From: Rana temporaria
Taxonomy: Eukaryota > Chordata > Amphibia > Anura > Ranidae
Length of the DNA stretch: 64,000 nucleotides
Direction: 5' to 3'
NCBI RefSeq assembly: GCF_905171775.1
Contig: NC_053490.1
Coordinates: 517,829,854-517,893,853, forward strand
Part shown: in pieces, positions 29,406 to 41,019 of the stretch
Layout: each line of letters starts with the position of its first letter
Position numbering within the stretch: the first letter of the stretch is position 1
Made by a program: the position numbers and the translations under genes
Notes under the pieces: model-generated
Told to the model about the DNA's origin: nothing
What the model saw: only the letters and a program-made list of their open reading frames with translations
Databases searched by the model: none

Positions 29406-30350
29406 TAGGGATGAGCTTCGAGTTCGAGTCGAACTCATGTTCGACTCGAACATTGCCTGTTCGGCGAACAACGAACAATTAGGGGTGTTCGCGGCAAATT
29501 CGAAAAGGGAACACCCTGTTAAAGTCTATGGGAGAAATCTAAAGTGTTAATTTTAAAGGCTAATATGCAAGTTATTGTCCTAAAAAGTGTTTGGGGACCT
29601 GGGTCCTGTCCCAGGAAACATGTATCAATGCAACATTTTTTTTTTAAAACTGCCGTTTTTTCAGGAGCAGTGAATTTAATAATGCTAAAAGTGAAACAAT
29701 AAAAGTCTAATATTACTTTAAATTTCGTACCTAGGGGAGGTGTAAAGTCAGCATGTGAAATAGCGCATGTTTCCCGTACATAGAACTGTCCCTGCACAAA
29801 GTGTCATTTCTGAAAGAAAAAAAGCCATTTAAAACCAGCTTTGCGGCTCTAATGAATTGTCGGCTCTGGCAATTCAGAGATGATTCATTCATAAAAAAAA
29901 AAGCGTGGGGGTCCTCCCAAATTCCATTAACAGGCCCTTCAGGTCTGATATGGATATTAAGGGGAACCCCGCCGTCAATTTAAAAAAAAAATGACGTGGG
30001 ATTCCCCCCAAATATCCATGCCAGACCCTTCAGGTCTGGTGTGGATTTTAAGGGGAACTCCACCCCAAATTTAAAAAAAAAATGGCGTGCAGTTCCCCCA
30101 AAAATCCACACCAGACCCTTATCCGAGCACGTTAACCTGGCTGGCCACAGAAAAGAGGGGGGGACAGAGTGCGGCCCCCCCCTCTCCTGAACCGCACCAG
30201 GCCACATGCCCTCAACATGGGGAGGATGTCCCCATGTTGATGGGGGCAAGGGCCTCATCCCCACAACCCTTGCCCGGTGGTTGTGGGGGTCTGCGGGCGG
30301 AAGGCTTATCAGAATCTGGAAGACTTGGTAATTGGTAATAGGGTACACTG
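29406..30350. mobile_element. Fragment of a repeat starting gggatgagcttcgag
   Basis: The left edge has ttcgagttcgagtcgaactc hairpins after TTA (29405-29407). Several blocks (ggtctggtgtggattttaag, aattccattaacaggccctt) recur, partly inverted, at 33590-33730. No matching right end is identified. The short proline-rich frames on both strands are not genes. Confidence 0.45.
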
Positions 30351-31815
30351 TACCTCTACCATTTCACGAAGGAAGTGTAACTTTTGAAGAGTTTTCCATT
30401 CATCTCAAGGGAGAGGGGCGTTTTTTCACCGCCCTGCAACCACACTGCCCCAGTGTGAAAGCATTCATTGATTTTAATGGAACTAGGTTTTTCGTGAGCT
30501 TTTCAGATGCTTTTTTTAATGTGTGTAGCACTACCTCCAGAGGAGCTGCTGGTTGTTTCGGGTGGCACATTTACCTCGTGGCTCCCCCGAATTCCTAGGG
30601 GTGAATGATGCATTAAGCAGAAGTAAAGGAATGTCTGCAACAGGTGCTCTTTGCTGTGCTCTTTATTTCCCAGCCGGGTAAAAACAATAAAACTTGTGGT
30701 GAGGAAAGTAAAGTTGAAAAAGAAAGGAGAATAGCAAATTCAGGCGTAATGATAGGAAACAGTCCTGCTCCCATGCGTAACACTTCTCTGCGCCACTCTT
30801 GTCTGAGTGAATAGTGTACCCGGACAGGCCTCTCTCACTGACCTGGCAGCCGGAGCATCGCTCAAAGCTTTTTGAGGAAAAGTCTCTGCCACAGACCCTC
30901 CTTGGATGGACTTCAGGGAGACACCTCTGCCACGGGCCCTCTCTGATTTGTATTACGGAGGCAATCCTCCTCGGATGAATTACGCCTGGATCTCCTTCTT
31001 AACGTCGCCCAGGTACCGACTGTCAGGTGATCAATCCTTCAGTGTCCGGCTACCTTGATCCCCGGTGGTTTGTCGAAATCCTTTTGGATCGCCAGCCTCT
31101 CAATGGCACTCCTCAAACTCCCCACCGAACAGCACTAACGCTTGGTATCTTCAAAAGTGGGAACCCAGCCAATCACTGGGTCCCAGCTGCTGCTCGAATG
31201 TTCCGGACCAACATGGTCCTGGAACCAGGAACACCGCGTAGCGCGCACGTCCCGGCCAGGTAGGCCATAACGCTGGGGCGCCGTGATGTGGCCACCCTAA
31301 AGGTGGGTGCCACACTGGACGAAGAAGACCCAGAACCAATGGCGCCGCCCCATAAATACCCTCCTCAGGCTCAACCCTCCTGATTGGCTGCTGGAGAAGA
31401 GCACTCAAACCTCGACTCCACTGCTGCCACCTACTGCACTGGGGTGGGAATAACACCCCAGCACAACAGAATGAGCCCACAAGAACAGCCAAGCTGAGAC
31501 AGAGACCCTGTTTTAAACATAACAAATTGGATAAGAGTTTAACTACACTCTGATCTCCTTCTATATTTAAATAGCACCGGTACTTCAAAGTAACCAGGCG
31601 CTACATGTGAAAGTGCCTTGAAAAACACCACAGTGTCAAGAGGTTCTAACTGACATTTTTGACACTTTTTTTGGGAACCAGTGACATTATTACAGTGATC
31701 AGTGCTAAAAATATATGTATGGGGGACGGTGTGACTCGAGAAACACACAGATCCATCTTCCTGCATAGCAGAAAGGCAGGATCTGTATGATCTCCCCTGT
31801 CAGAACAGAGATCTG
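30351..31815. other. No recognised gene; possible LTR-like debris
   Basis: Sequence at 31310-31480 (attggctgctggagaa, gccacctactgc) resembles 23690-23750 (attggctactggggaa, gccatctaccgc), so it is repetitive. The 145-aa minus-strand frame (31151-31588) has no recognisable motif. No terminal duplications found. Confidence 0.35.
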
Positions 31816-32169
31816 TCTATACAGTGAGGGAAAAAAGTATTTGACCCCCTGCTGATTTTGTACATTTGCCCACTGACAAAGAAATGATCATTCTATCATT
31901 TTAATGGTCGGTTTATATTAACAGCGAGAGACAGAATAACAACAAAAATATTCATAAAAACTCATTTCAAAAAAGTTATAAATTGGTTTTCAATTTTTAA
32001 TGCATGAAATAAGTATTTGATCCCTTCACAAAACATGACTTAGTACTTGGTGGAGAATCCCTTGTTGGCAATCACAGAGGTCAGACGTTTCTTGTAGTTG
32101 CCCCCCCCCCAGGTTTGCACATCTCAGGAGGGATTGTGTCCTCTTTGCAGATCCTCTCCGAGTCATTAA

Positions 32170-32698
32170 AGCGGTGGTTCCCCCTTAAAAACAACTTTTT
32201 TTTATTCCACTGCCCCCCCACATTACAATCGAATTAAGGCTCTTATTTTTTTTTTTGCTGCTGTACATACCTTGATACAGCATCTTCACCCGTGCATCCG
32301 GGTTGCGAGTCCCGCGGGAGTGGGCGTTCCTCACATGGTGTTGATTGACGTTTTCCCCAAAAACGAGCTCTCCCCCCGTCGCGTAAGCCGCGTCACGATT
32401 GGCGAAAGGAGCCGAACGGCGATGCGCATGCGCAGTATAGCGCCGACTCGCCGTTCGGCTCCTTTCGCCAACCGTGATGCGGCTTACGCGACAGGGGAGA
32501 GCTCGTTTTTGGGGAAAACGTCAATCAACACCATGTGAGGAACGCCCACTCCCGCGGGACTCGCAAACCGGATGCACGGGTGAAGATGCTGTATCAAGGT
32601 ATGTACAGCAGCAAAAAAAAAATAAGAGCCTTAATTCGATTGTAATGTGGGGGGGCAGTGGAATAAAAAAAAGTTGTTTTTAAGGGGGAACCACCGCT
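32170..32698. mobile_element. TTAA-flanked palindromic MITE inside a Tc1 transposase gene
   Basis: Near-perfect inverted arms begin agcggtggttccccc and end gggggaaccaccgct, with TTAA at 32166-32169 and 32699-32702. The GC-rich centre carries gccgaacggcg and its inverse. Its ends match the MITEs at 2121 and 2770. The surrounding Tc1 sequence joins cleanly across one TTAA, so the MITE is the younger insertion. Confidence 0.9.
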
Positions 32699-32702
32699 TT
32701 AA

Positions 32703-33070
32703 GGTTTCGAGTCTGACGTTTGGTAACTCGAACCTTCAGCTCCCTCCACATATTTTCTATGGGATTAAGGTCTGGAGACTGTCTAGGCCACTCCAGGACC
32801 TTAATGTGCTTCTTCTTGAGCCACTCCTTTGTTGCCTTGGCCGTGTGTTTTGGGTCATTGTCATGCTGCAATACCCATCCACCACCCATTTTCAATGCCG
32901 TGGCTGAGGGAAGGAGGTTCTCACCCAATATTTGATGGTGGATGGCCCCGTCCATCGTCCCTTTGATGCGGTGAAGTTGTCCTATCCACTTAGCAGAAAA
33001 ATACCCCCAAAGCATAATGTTTCCACCTCCATGTATGACGGTGGGGGATGGTGTTCTTGGGGTTCATAGG
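32703..33070 (-). pseudogene. Tc1 transposase, catalytic-domain fragment
   Basis: The minus-strand frame contains QHDNDPKHTA (second catalytic Asp) and PRQSPDLNPIENMWRELK (catalytic Glu), the DD34E signature of Tc1 transposases, preceded by MLWGYFSAK. The N-terminal HTH domains and first Asp are lost at the truncation near 33090. The C-terminus is cut by the TTAA MITE at 32702 and continues beyond it at 31990-32165. Not functional. Confidence 0.85.
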
Positions 33071-33090
33071 CAGCATTCCTCCTCCTCCAA

Positions 33091-33740
33091 ACACCTGGGG
33101 GAATAAAAAGTGTCAATAAAAAAAAACACACTTGATAGGTTTTTAAAGTAATTTATTAGGCAGCTCCGGGGGTCTCTTCCAACTTCTGTGCTCTCTCCGG
33201 GCCTCTTCTCCACGCTCTCCGGCCGCTTCTCCCACTCTCCGCTTCTTCTCCGGTGTCTTCTGCTCTTTTGCCGCTCTTTTGCTAGCGTTGGCCCGGTCTT
33301 CTCTGTCATCTTCTTCCCTCTTCTCTTCTTCCGATGTTGACATGAAGCTCTCTTTCACTGTAATGCCATGTGCGCGGTGTGCAACGACTTATATAGGCAT
33401 GGGGCGTGGTCACCATGTGATGTCATCCACGACCCCGCCCCTTATGGAGGGAGCCCCCCTGCCCCAAAGCATCCACCCCCCATGTTGAGGGCATGTGACC
33501 TGGTACGGTTCAGGAGGGGTGCGCTCGCTCATGCCCACCCCCTTTCCTGACGGGCCGGGCTGCGTGCTCGGATAAGGGTCTGGTATGGATCTTGGGGGGA
33601 CCCCCACGCCGTTTTTTCGGCGTAGGGGTTCCCCTTAAAATCCATACTAGACCAAAGAGCCTGGTATGCTCTTGGAGGGGGAACCCATGCTGTTTTTTTT
33701 ATTTAAAATTTGGTGTGGAGTTCCCCCTCAAGATTCATAC
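33091..33740. other. Repeat-derived sequence, no gene
   Basis: 33150-33330 is strongly C/T-biased (cttctcc runs), giving charged minus-strand frames of 71-81 aa that look like low-complexity artefacts. 33590-33730 matches parts of 29930-30120. Confidence 0.4.
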
Positions 33741-33942
33741 TAGACATGTGCATTCGTTTTCGTCTGAATGCATTTTCGTCCGAATTTCAGCTATTTTCGT
33801 TATCGTTTTAACAAATGATAACGAAAGCACAGAAAACGAAAACCGAAAGATCCGACATAAACAAATGCTTATTTTCGTTTTCGTTGCAGTCGAATGTGCC
33901 TAATCTTAACTCTATTAGTCCAATATTATTATACATAGAGAG

Positions 33943-34185
33943 AAAAGATTCGACATAGAGAGACATGAAGAAGATTCGACATAGAGACACATGAAGAGTC
34001 AAATGTTTTTTGTTTTTTTTTTAAGATTCTGTCAAATCTTTTTTTTTTTTTCTTAGAACATTCGACAGACACCATAAGCCTTCACTGACAGATTCGACAT
34101 AGAGAGACATGAAGATTCGACATAGAGAGACATGAAGATTCGACATAGAGAGACATGAAGATTCGACATAGAGAGACATGAAGAG

Positions 34186-34190
<5 letters not shown>
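33943..34190. repeat. 23-bp tandem repeat
   Basis: The unit gattcgacatagagagacat followed by gaa recurs every 23 bp at 34091, 34114, 34137 and 34160, with two earlier diverged units at 33947 and 33974. The array abuts the poly-T (LINE poly-A) tract. Confidence 0.9.
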
Positions 34191-34222
<32 letters not shown>

Positions 34223-37200
34223 ATGTTTATTGGATTTTTCAATATACACGCTTACATGCATTTTCAATAAAGCATTACACATCAAACTTTAGCGTTGAAA
34301 AACGCTGACTTAATGTCTAACATAAGTTTAAATAAACAGTTATATTATAAACTTTAATAGAGTTATATAATCAAAGCAGAACTTAAGTAAATGGGGAGAG
34401 GAGATGATAAGAAAGAGAAGGGAAAGGTTTTTTCGCATACTGAAATGAATAATTGATACAGTGCATCAGTGGATATATTCTAAAATTTCATTTTGCAATC
34501 CGTTGACTAAATACTTCGAAAAGGGAGGTCAACAGTAATCAGAACATTTGATCAGGACTCTAGTAAGGCACGACATTCAGCTGAATTCACAAAGTGTGTC
34601 CAACAGGACCATTTATCGAGATATAATCTAGAAGAATCCCTAGATTGATGTATCAATTCTTCCATTTTGGAAATGTGGTTTACCTTGTGTATCCATTCCG
34701 GAATGGTAGGTGGGAGACTTTGTTTCCACTTTATTGGGACACAAAGCCGCGCTGCGTTGATGAGGTGTAGAATGATGGTGTCTTTGTAGATGGAGTGGGA
34801 GAGGCTAGAAAGGTGAAGTAAGTATTGTCCTGCTGTGAAATCTGGAGAGTAAGTAGTTATTTGTATTATAAGTCTATGTACTCCCTTCCAGAATTCAGCT
34901 ATTACAGTGCATTCCCACCAAATGTGTAACAAACTTCCCGGCGCTTCCTTACATCGCCAGCAAAGGGGCGATGTATCAGGGTCAAATTTGTGAATGACCA
35001 AAGGGGTCTTATACCATCTCGAGTAGATTTTGTATCCGTTTTCCTGTGTACAAATATTCAATGTGCCTTTGTGTAATCGTCTAAATACGTTTGCCCATTG
35101 ATCATTCGTCACAGAAATTTGAAGGTCCTTTTCCCAACGAAGGTTTGTGTTGTCTAATTGAGGGTTTATGTCAGAGTTTAAAAGGTTATAGGTGAAGGAA
35201 ATAAGGTGTCTCTGAGGGGATCCTCTGAGGCAAATTGATTCAAATAGTGTCTTAGGTCTGTACCATCCACTCATAGGATCTAGTCTTTCAAGAAATCTTG
35301 TGATCTTAACATAACCGATACTGGAGATGTTGCAATTAGGGTCAGTAGATTGGAAGGTTTCAAAAGACAAAAGGTCATTATTCTTAAAGAAATCTTTAGC
35401 CCTGTAGAATGTCATTGGAAGAATAACGGGTGTCGATGCGTTGCTGTCAGGAAGATAAATTTCAGGATTTAGTGTGATCGGGGTAATTGGTCCATACACG
35501 GAAGACAATTTCTTCATTTTACATAAGTTCCTGAATAGCTTCAGGGTTGTCCCTACCATGGGATGTGTTTTAGTTATACGAGGAATCTTTTTGGGGTTGA
35601 TCCACGGTAGGTGCCTTATAGGTGTAATCGAAAAACAGGAAAGTTCCTCCAATGTTATCCAGTCTTTGGATCGAGCATGTACTTGCCAGTCAATTATCTT
35701 GGATAGGTGGCTGGCCCAGTAGTATTTGCGCAAATCCGGAACACCGATACCTCCCAGATGCTTTAGTTCCACCAATTTGTCCCATTTTATTCGAGGCTGT
35801 TTCCCACCCCATATAAAGTTCACACAAATCTTACGAAATGATGTGAAAAAAGAGCCGGGGATACAAATGGGTAGGGTCTGGAACAGGTATAAAAATCTCG
35901 GGAGAATATTCATTTTAATTATGTTTGCTCGGCCAAACCATGAAAATATTCCCTTATCCCATCTTGTCAAGTCGGATTTAACCACATTCAATAATGGTAC
36001 AAAATTATTAGAGTATATGTCTTGTAAAGTGGGGGATAAATTAATGCCCAAATAGGATAATACCTTATCTTCCCAAAGAAAAGGGATATTATTTTTGCAT
36101 TGAACAACTTGGTCTGGGGGTAGGGAGATATTGAGGGCCCTGGACTTTGCAAAATAAATTTTCAAGTTGGATATGTCTCGGAATATGGAAAAATCTTTCA
36201 ACAGATTGGGGATTGTAATGATAGGATTAGTCAGAAACAGTAGCACATCGTCAGCGAATGCAGCTAGTTTATATTGTTTATCTCCTATGGTTATTCCTAC
36301 TATGTCCTGGTTAGCTCGGAGCTTACACAGGAAGGGTTCCAATATCAATATGAATATGATTGGTGACAACGGGCAACCCTGACGAGTTCCATTGGACACA
36401 GAGAAAACCTCCGACAGGACGCCATTTATTTTGATCCTCGCTGTTGGGGATGAGTAAAGAAGGTTGATATACTGCAGCATACGTTCGTTTAGTCCCAGAG
36501 AACCCAACGCTGCGTGCATATAATCCCATGCTATCCTATCGAAGGCCTTCTCTGCGTCCAACGAAAGCACAAATCCCGGGAACTTTGATTCCAGTAACCA
36601 ATTTTGAATGTTAAGGGCCTTGATGGTATTATCCCTGGCTTCCCTCCCAGGTGTGAATCCCACTTGATCCAAAGAGATCAGGTTATTCAGAAGGGGTAAA
36701 AGGCGGTTCGCTATTACTTTTGCATATAGCTTTATATCCACGTTTAGCAGTGAAATGGGTCTGTAGTTGGATACTAGATTTTTGTCTTTGTTTGGTTTTG
36801 GGACCATCACTATATGTGCTTCGAGCAGGTCTTTGGTCGATTGCCATTGGGCTGGTGCAGAATTAAATGCTTTTATGAAATGGGGGATAAGAAGTTCTTT
36901 AAAGGTCTTAAAATAATCAACTGAGAAACCGTCTGGGCCTGGGCTTTTACCGATATTGAGTTGTTTGAGAGCTCCAAGAGCTTCATCTATTTCCAAGGGC
37001 CTATCTAAGTCTTTGGCTATTTTTGGGTCAATTGGCTTGGGACAGTAGGAGCTTAGAAATTCAACGATCTTGGATTCCCTCAATTGCAAGTCGTCATTTG
37101 GTTTTGTGGTTTGTAGATTATACAAATTAGAGTAGAATTTTTGGAATTGTCTGGCAATATCAGAAGTACATGTTAGTTTTTTACCTGTTGGATCAATTAT

Positions 37201-37878
37201 AGAGTGTATGTTGTCAAATTTCTTGTTCGAAGCATTCAGGGAATTAGCTAGAAGTCTGCCAGTTTTATTGCCATATTCATAAAAGAATTTCTGCGAGTAT
37301 ACCTTGTTACCTTGTTACGTTTAATTTTTTCTTCTAGTATTTGGAGTAATTCTTTCCTGACATTAGTTAAGTCAGTCAGTACGTTTGTGGCGAGTGAGCG
37401 CTTATGACTTCTCTCTAATACCTCAATTCGGTCAGTAAGTAGTTGTATACGTTCCCGCCTATCCTTATTCCTTTTTGCCAACATGGAAATCAGCTCGCCT
37501 CTCATCACACATTTGTGAGCAAGCCATAATGTGGGAGGATGCACATCAGACGTTGAGTTTTCCTTGAAGTAAGAAGAAATTGCAAAATCTAATTTTCGGA
37601 CGACGTTTTTGTCATTCAATAATGAATTATCTAGTCTCCAAGGCTTCCGAGAAAGGGGTCTGTCCTCAAAGGTCAGACACATCGTAATAGGATTATGATC
37701 TGATAGGATCATGGGATCTATAGAAGTGGATTCTAGTAGTTCCAGGCCCTTTTGCGAAATAAAAAAATAGTCCAACCTAGAGTAGGAATTATGTGGGGGG
37801 GAGTAGAAGGTATAGTCTTTTGAAGAAGGGTACATGGTGCGCCAGGAGTCGTGCAACGATAGACGGTGTAAGATTTTT
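34191..37878 (-). mobile_element. 5'-truncated L1/Tx1-type LINE
   Basis: Minus-strand order: 5' truncation at about 37878 within the endonuclease, then RT and C-terminal domain (to 34552), a 330-bp 3' UTR with an aataaac polyadenylation signal near 34225, and a poly-A tail seen as poly-T at 34191-34218. It is inserted in a T-rich stretch of the hAT element: taagattct and agaacattcgacagacacca follow on the right (37884-37928) as in the unit at 34020-34080. The target duplication is hidden in the T-runs. Confidence 0.9.
34552..37856 (-). pseudogene. LINE ORF2: endonuclease C-part, reverse transcriptase, CCHC
   Basis: The upstream frame (37856 down to the break near 37317) has the APE-endonuclease motifs SRLDYFFIS and SDHNPI. 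The downstream frame, from about 37300 through the nominal 857-aa ORF (37125-34552), carries the RT: SPGPDGF (61-67), NYRPISLLN (120-128), SLDAEKAFD (188-196, catalytic Asp 190), GTRQGCPLSP (246-255) and FADD (290-293). A C-terminal zinc knuckle is C722-x2-C725-x8-H734-x4-C739. The frames are put out of register by an 8-bp tandem duplication (ccttgtta twice, 37302-37317). Apart from that and the 5' truncation, no stop was seen. The layout matches L1/Tx1 clade ORF2. Confidence 0.9.
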
Positions 37879-38102
37879 TAAGATTCTTTAGAATCTTCTT
37901 TTTTTTTTAGAACATTCGACAGACACCATAAGCCTTCAATGACAGATTCGACCTTAATTTTGATTTTCGGTCGAATGCATTTTTTTAACGAAAAACAAAA
38001 TAAATAAAAATGAATTTCGGGAGTAACTAAATAAATATATTTTTCGGACGAAAACGAAATTACGAAACAAAATATTTCAGTGTGCACATGTCTAATTCAT
38101 AC

Positions 38103-39549
38103 CAAACACAGGCTTCCCTTCAGTTCACCTGCCCCTGTCTATCCATTAAAATGCATGTGCCTCCACTGTGGGGACGCTCATTGTTTAGTGTTAGGACCAC
38201 AGATATTACAGGGTGCCTTGGCGCGGCTCTGTGGCTCACGCATGCGTTTGCAAATGCGTGCGGACTGAACCCCTGTTTTTAACGCATACTTTAGACAGGT
38301 TAATTGGTTTTCTGCAAGCTGGTCGGTAAGTAGGCTTGGTTTTTCCCTGGGCATTCCCCAGGTTTTTGTTGATACCAAACACAGTGCCTGGTATTGGCGG
38401 GGATCCAAGTCGGATCCCCATTCATTGAAGTCGGACGACTCTCTGACTTCAAGTCGCAGGGCAAAGTCGGATACAAAGTAGGACGACTGTCGTGGCGCAC
38501 CAGTATGAACCCAGCCTGATACCCAGAACCCTGGTATATGTGGAGGGACCAATGGTTGTGTTGTTGATATTAATGGTAAAGTCATAGGGGGGGGACCGTG
38601 AGGGAGGAAATATAACAAGCTCAGTTTTAGAAAGATTGAGTTAGTAAAGGGAAAGTTAGAAAAAAGTGCATAAAAAAACCCTGAAACGAGGGGTCTCAGT
38701 GACAAATAGACACGTGCAATTCGTTTCGTTATGACTTTGTTTTTTAACAAATTTTGATAAATCTGTTAATTCGGAAATATCCGAATGAACGAAAACCCAA
38801 ATAACAAGGGGAGCCTGTCATGTTTTTTTTGTACTAGGGCTCTGAAGGTCCTAGTTACGCCTCTGCCTCTTATGTTACCAAATGCATTGCTGCAATACAC
38901 AAGTGTAAAGGGGTCCTCAGAGGTACCCAGTCTCGTGTCTCTTGTTCTTGGCCACATTCTGCAAAATGAAAAGAGGAAATCTGATTTCCCTATTTATAGC
39001 TACATCCATGTATACCTATCAGTCCCGAAATTCAGAGATTACTAAAAACAAATGAAGTTTTCTAAGTCTGGTTGTCTCTGCAATATGCATGCATTGTTAT
39101 ATGTAAAGAGTGACAGGTAAGTGTTCTCTGTCACTGTGACATCCTAACCTCACACGTAGTGGGAGAAGGCAATTACAGAACATTGAGGAACATTGTCAGA
39201 GAGCTTCTGTATGTAAGAACAGAGTGTCACATTGTCATCATGATTACCTTGAGTTGAGCTGATGCCACTGCGTCTGTTTATATATAACAGCAGTCCCTTC
39301 TCGTCTTACACAATTCAGTAGATTTACCTTACATGAACCCATTCTGATTCCATTATTTATTTCTTTTTTGGATCTTGATCAGAATTTTTATTGCATCTTT
39401 ACAAGTATTTATGTAAGGTGGTGCCACACACATTGTTATGTTTCAAATGCTGCTTTATGCATTGACACACCTCCTTAGGACAGCATGGTCACCTGCTGAC
39501 TTGGCACCTTCCTCAGGCAGCTTAACTTTTCAATAAGACACAGAAGTTT
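38103..39549. other. Repeat fragments and possible unique sequence
   Basis: 38215-38345 is a diverged relative of the 215-bp repeat at 6188 and 15373. tagacacgtgcaattcg near 38706 is a lone end of the tagacatgtgc hAT family. 39060-39540 shows no repeat structure or coding signal. The 190-aa minus-strand frame (38178-38750) has no recognisable domain. Confidence 0.4.
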
Positions 39550-39553
39550 AAAG

Positions 39554-39994
39554 CGGTTGTAAACCGCATAAACTTTTTTTTTTTTTCCCCAAACCTGCAA
39601 TGCAAAAGGCATAATAGGCTAGTATGCACCGCATACTAGCCTATTATGAAATACTTACCTCGGAACGAGGTGTGTACCACTTACCTGGTCCACGCCGAGC
39701 AGGATGTCATCTTGCTCTGGCGTGTCTTCCGGGTATCGCCGCTCCAGCGCTGTGATTGGCTGAAGCGGCGATGACGTCACTCCCGCGCGTGCGCGCGGGA
39801 GATTTAAAATCGGCAGGGTCCGGCGGATGCCGGTCCTTCAGCCGTGGATTCCCCCCTGCGCATGCGCCGCCCGCATTGCGGGGGGAATATCTCCTAAACC
39901 GTGCAGGTTTAGGAGATATTCTCCTTACCTACAGGTAAGCCTTATTATAGGCTTACCTGTAGGTAAAAGTCCAAATAGTGGGTTTACAACCACT
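39554..39994. mobile_element. TTAA-flanked MITE, agcggttgtaaacc family
   Basis: The ends agcggttgtaaacc and ggtttacaaccact are inverted, with TTAA at 39550-39553 and 39995-39998. Internal hairpins include aggctagtatgc/gcatactagcct and ctacaggtaagcc/ggcttacctgtag. Non-coding. Confidence 0.8.
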
Positions 39995-40439
39995 TTAATG
40001 TAGTTTTACTTCAGGTAATTGCAGTACAGAGGATGTTTTTCAGGCTTTTGAAGTGTAAGAAGACATTAGTGTTGATTTACTAAAACTGGGGAGTGCAAAA
40101 TCTGGTGCAGCTGTGCGTGGTAACCAATCAGACTCAATTTTTTTTTTTCAAAGCTTAAAAAAACACTTCCATACCGGGCACTTATACACCTTCCCGCCCA
40201 GACCAATTTTTAGCTTTCAGCGCTGTTGCACTTTGAATGACAATTGCGCGGTCGTGCTACACTGTACCCAAACAAATTTTTATCATTTTGTACCCACAAA
40301 TAGAGCTTTCTTTTGGTGGTATTTGATCACCTCTGGGATATTTATTTTCTGCAAAAAAAATTAAAAAATGACCGAAAATTTTGAAAAAAAAACATTTTTT
40401 TTGTTTCTGTTATAAAACATTGTAAATAAGTACGTTTTC

Positions 40440-40690
40440 TCCTTCACTGATGGGCACTGATGGTACTGCACTGACGGGCACTGATAAGGCGGCACTCATG
40501 GGCACTGATGAGGTGGCATTGATGTGGTGGCATTGATGGGCACTAATATGCGGCACTGATGGGCGGCACGGCTGGGCACAGACAGGCAGCACGGACGGGC
40601 ACGGATAGGCGGCACGGATGGGCACAGATAGGCGGCATGGATGGGCACTGATAGGCGGCATGGATGGGCACTGATAGGTGGCACGGATGG
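40440..40690. repeat. About 23-bp tandem array (ggcactgataggcggcatgg type)
   Basis: gataggcggcatggatgggc recurs at 40627, 40650 and onward; units to the left are degenerate. Minus-strand frames rich in PISAHPCRLS are read-throughs of the array. Confidence 0.85.
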
Positions 40691-41019
40691 GCATAGATGG
40701 GCACTATTGTATGTGTTGTACTAATGGATGCCAATCAGTGCCAAACAATGCCTGCCAATCAGTGATGCCCATTGTGGGCACTGATTGGCATCCATTGCGG
40801 CACTGATTGGCATCCATTTTTGTGTCCTACTCAACCCTGGTGGTCTAGGGTGGCATCCTTTTTCTTTTCTTTTTTTCCTGGTGGTCTATATGGCCATCCC
40901 TGGTGGTCCAGTGGGCATCCCTGGTGGTCCAGTGGGCATCCTCGGGGGGGGGGGGGGGGCTGTGCTGATAATCGATCAGCACAAACCCCCCCCCTGTCAC
41001 AGGAGCAGCCGATCGGCTC

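Larger units (their letters stand above)
31816..33090 (-). mobile_element. Tc1/mariner element, 5'-truncated, split by a TTAA MITE
   Basis: The terminus cagtgagggaaaaaagtatt (31820) is a Tc1-type inverted end. Minus-strand sequence toward 33070 encodes a Tc1 transposase. The other end is missing; homology stops near 33090. A TTAA MITE (32170-32698) and a C10 run near 32100 interrupt the frame. Confidence 0.85.
33741..38094. mobile_element. hAT element with tagacatgtgc ends, carrying a LINE
   Basis: The ends tagacatgtgcattcg and tgtgcacatgtcta are inverted, with the exact 8-bp duplication attcatac at 33733-33740 and 38095-38102. The non-LINE part is about 660 bp, AT-rich, with ttcgttttcgt motifs and the 23-bp array. 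Related ends are seen near 38706 and 55335. No transposase. Confidence 0.9.

Noticed and set aside
31151..31588. 145-aa minus-strand protein
   Set aside because: No motif, and the region shares blocks with other non-coding repeats near 23.7 kb.
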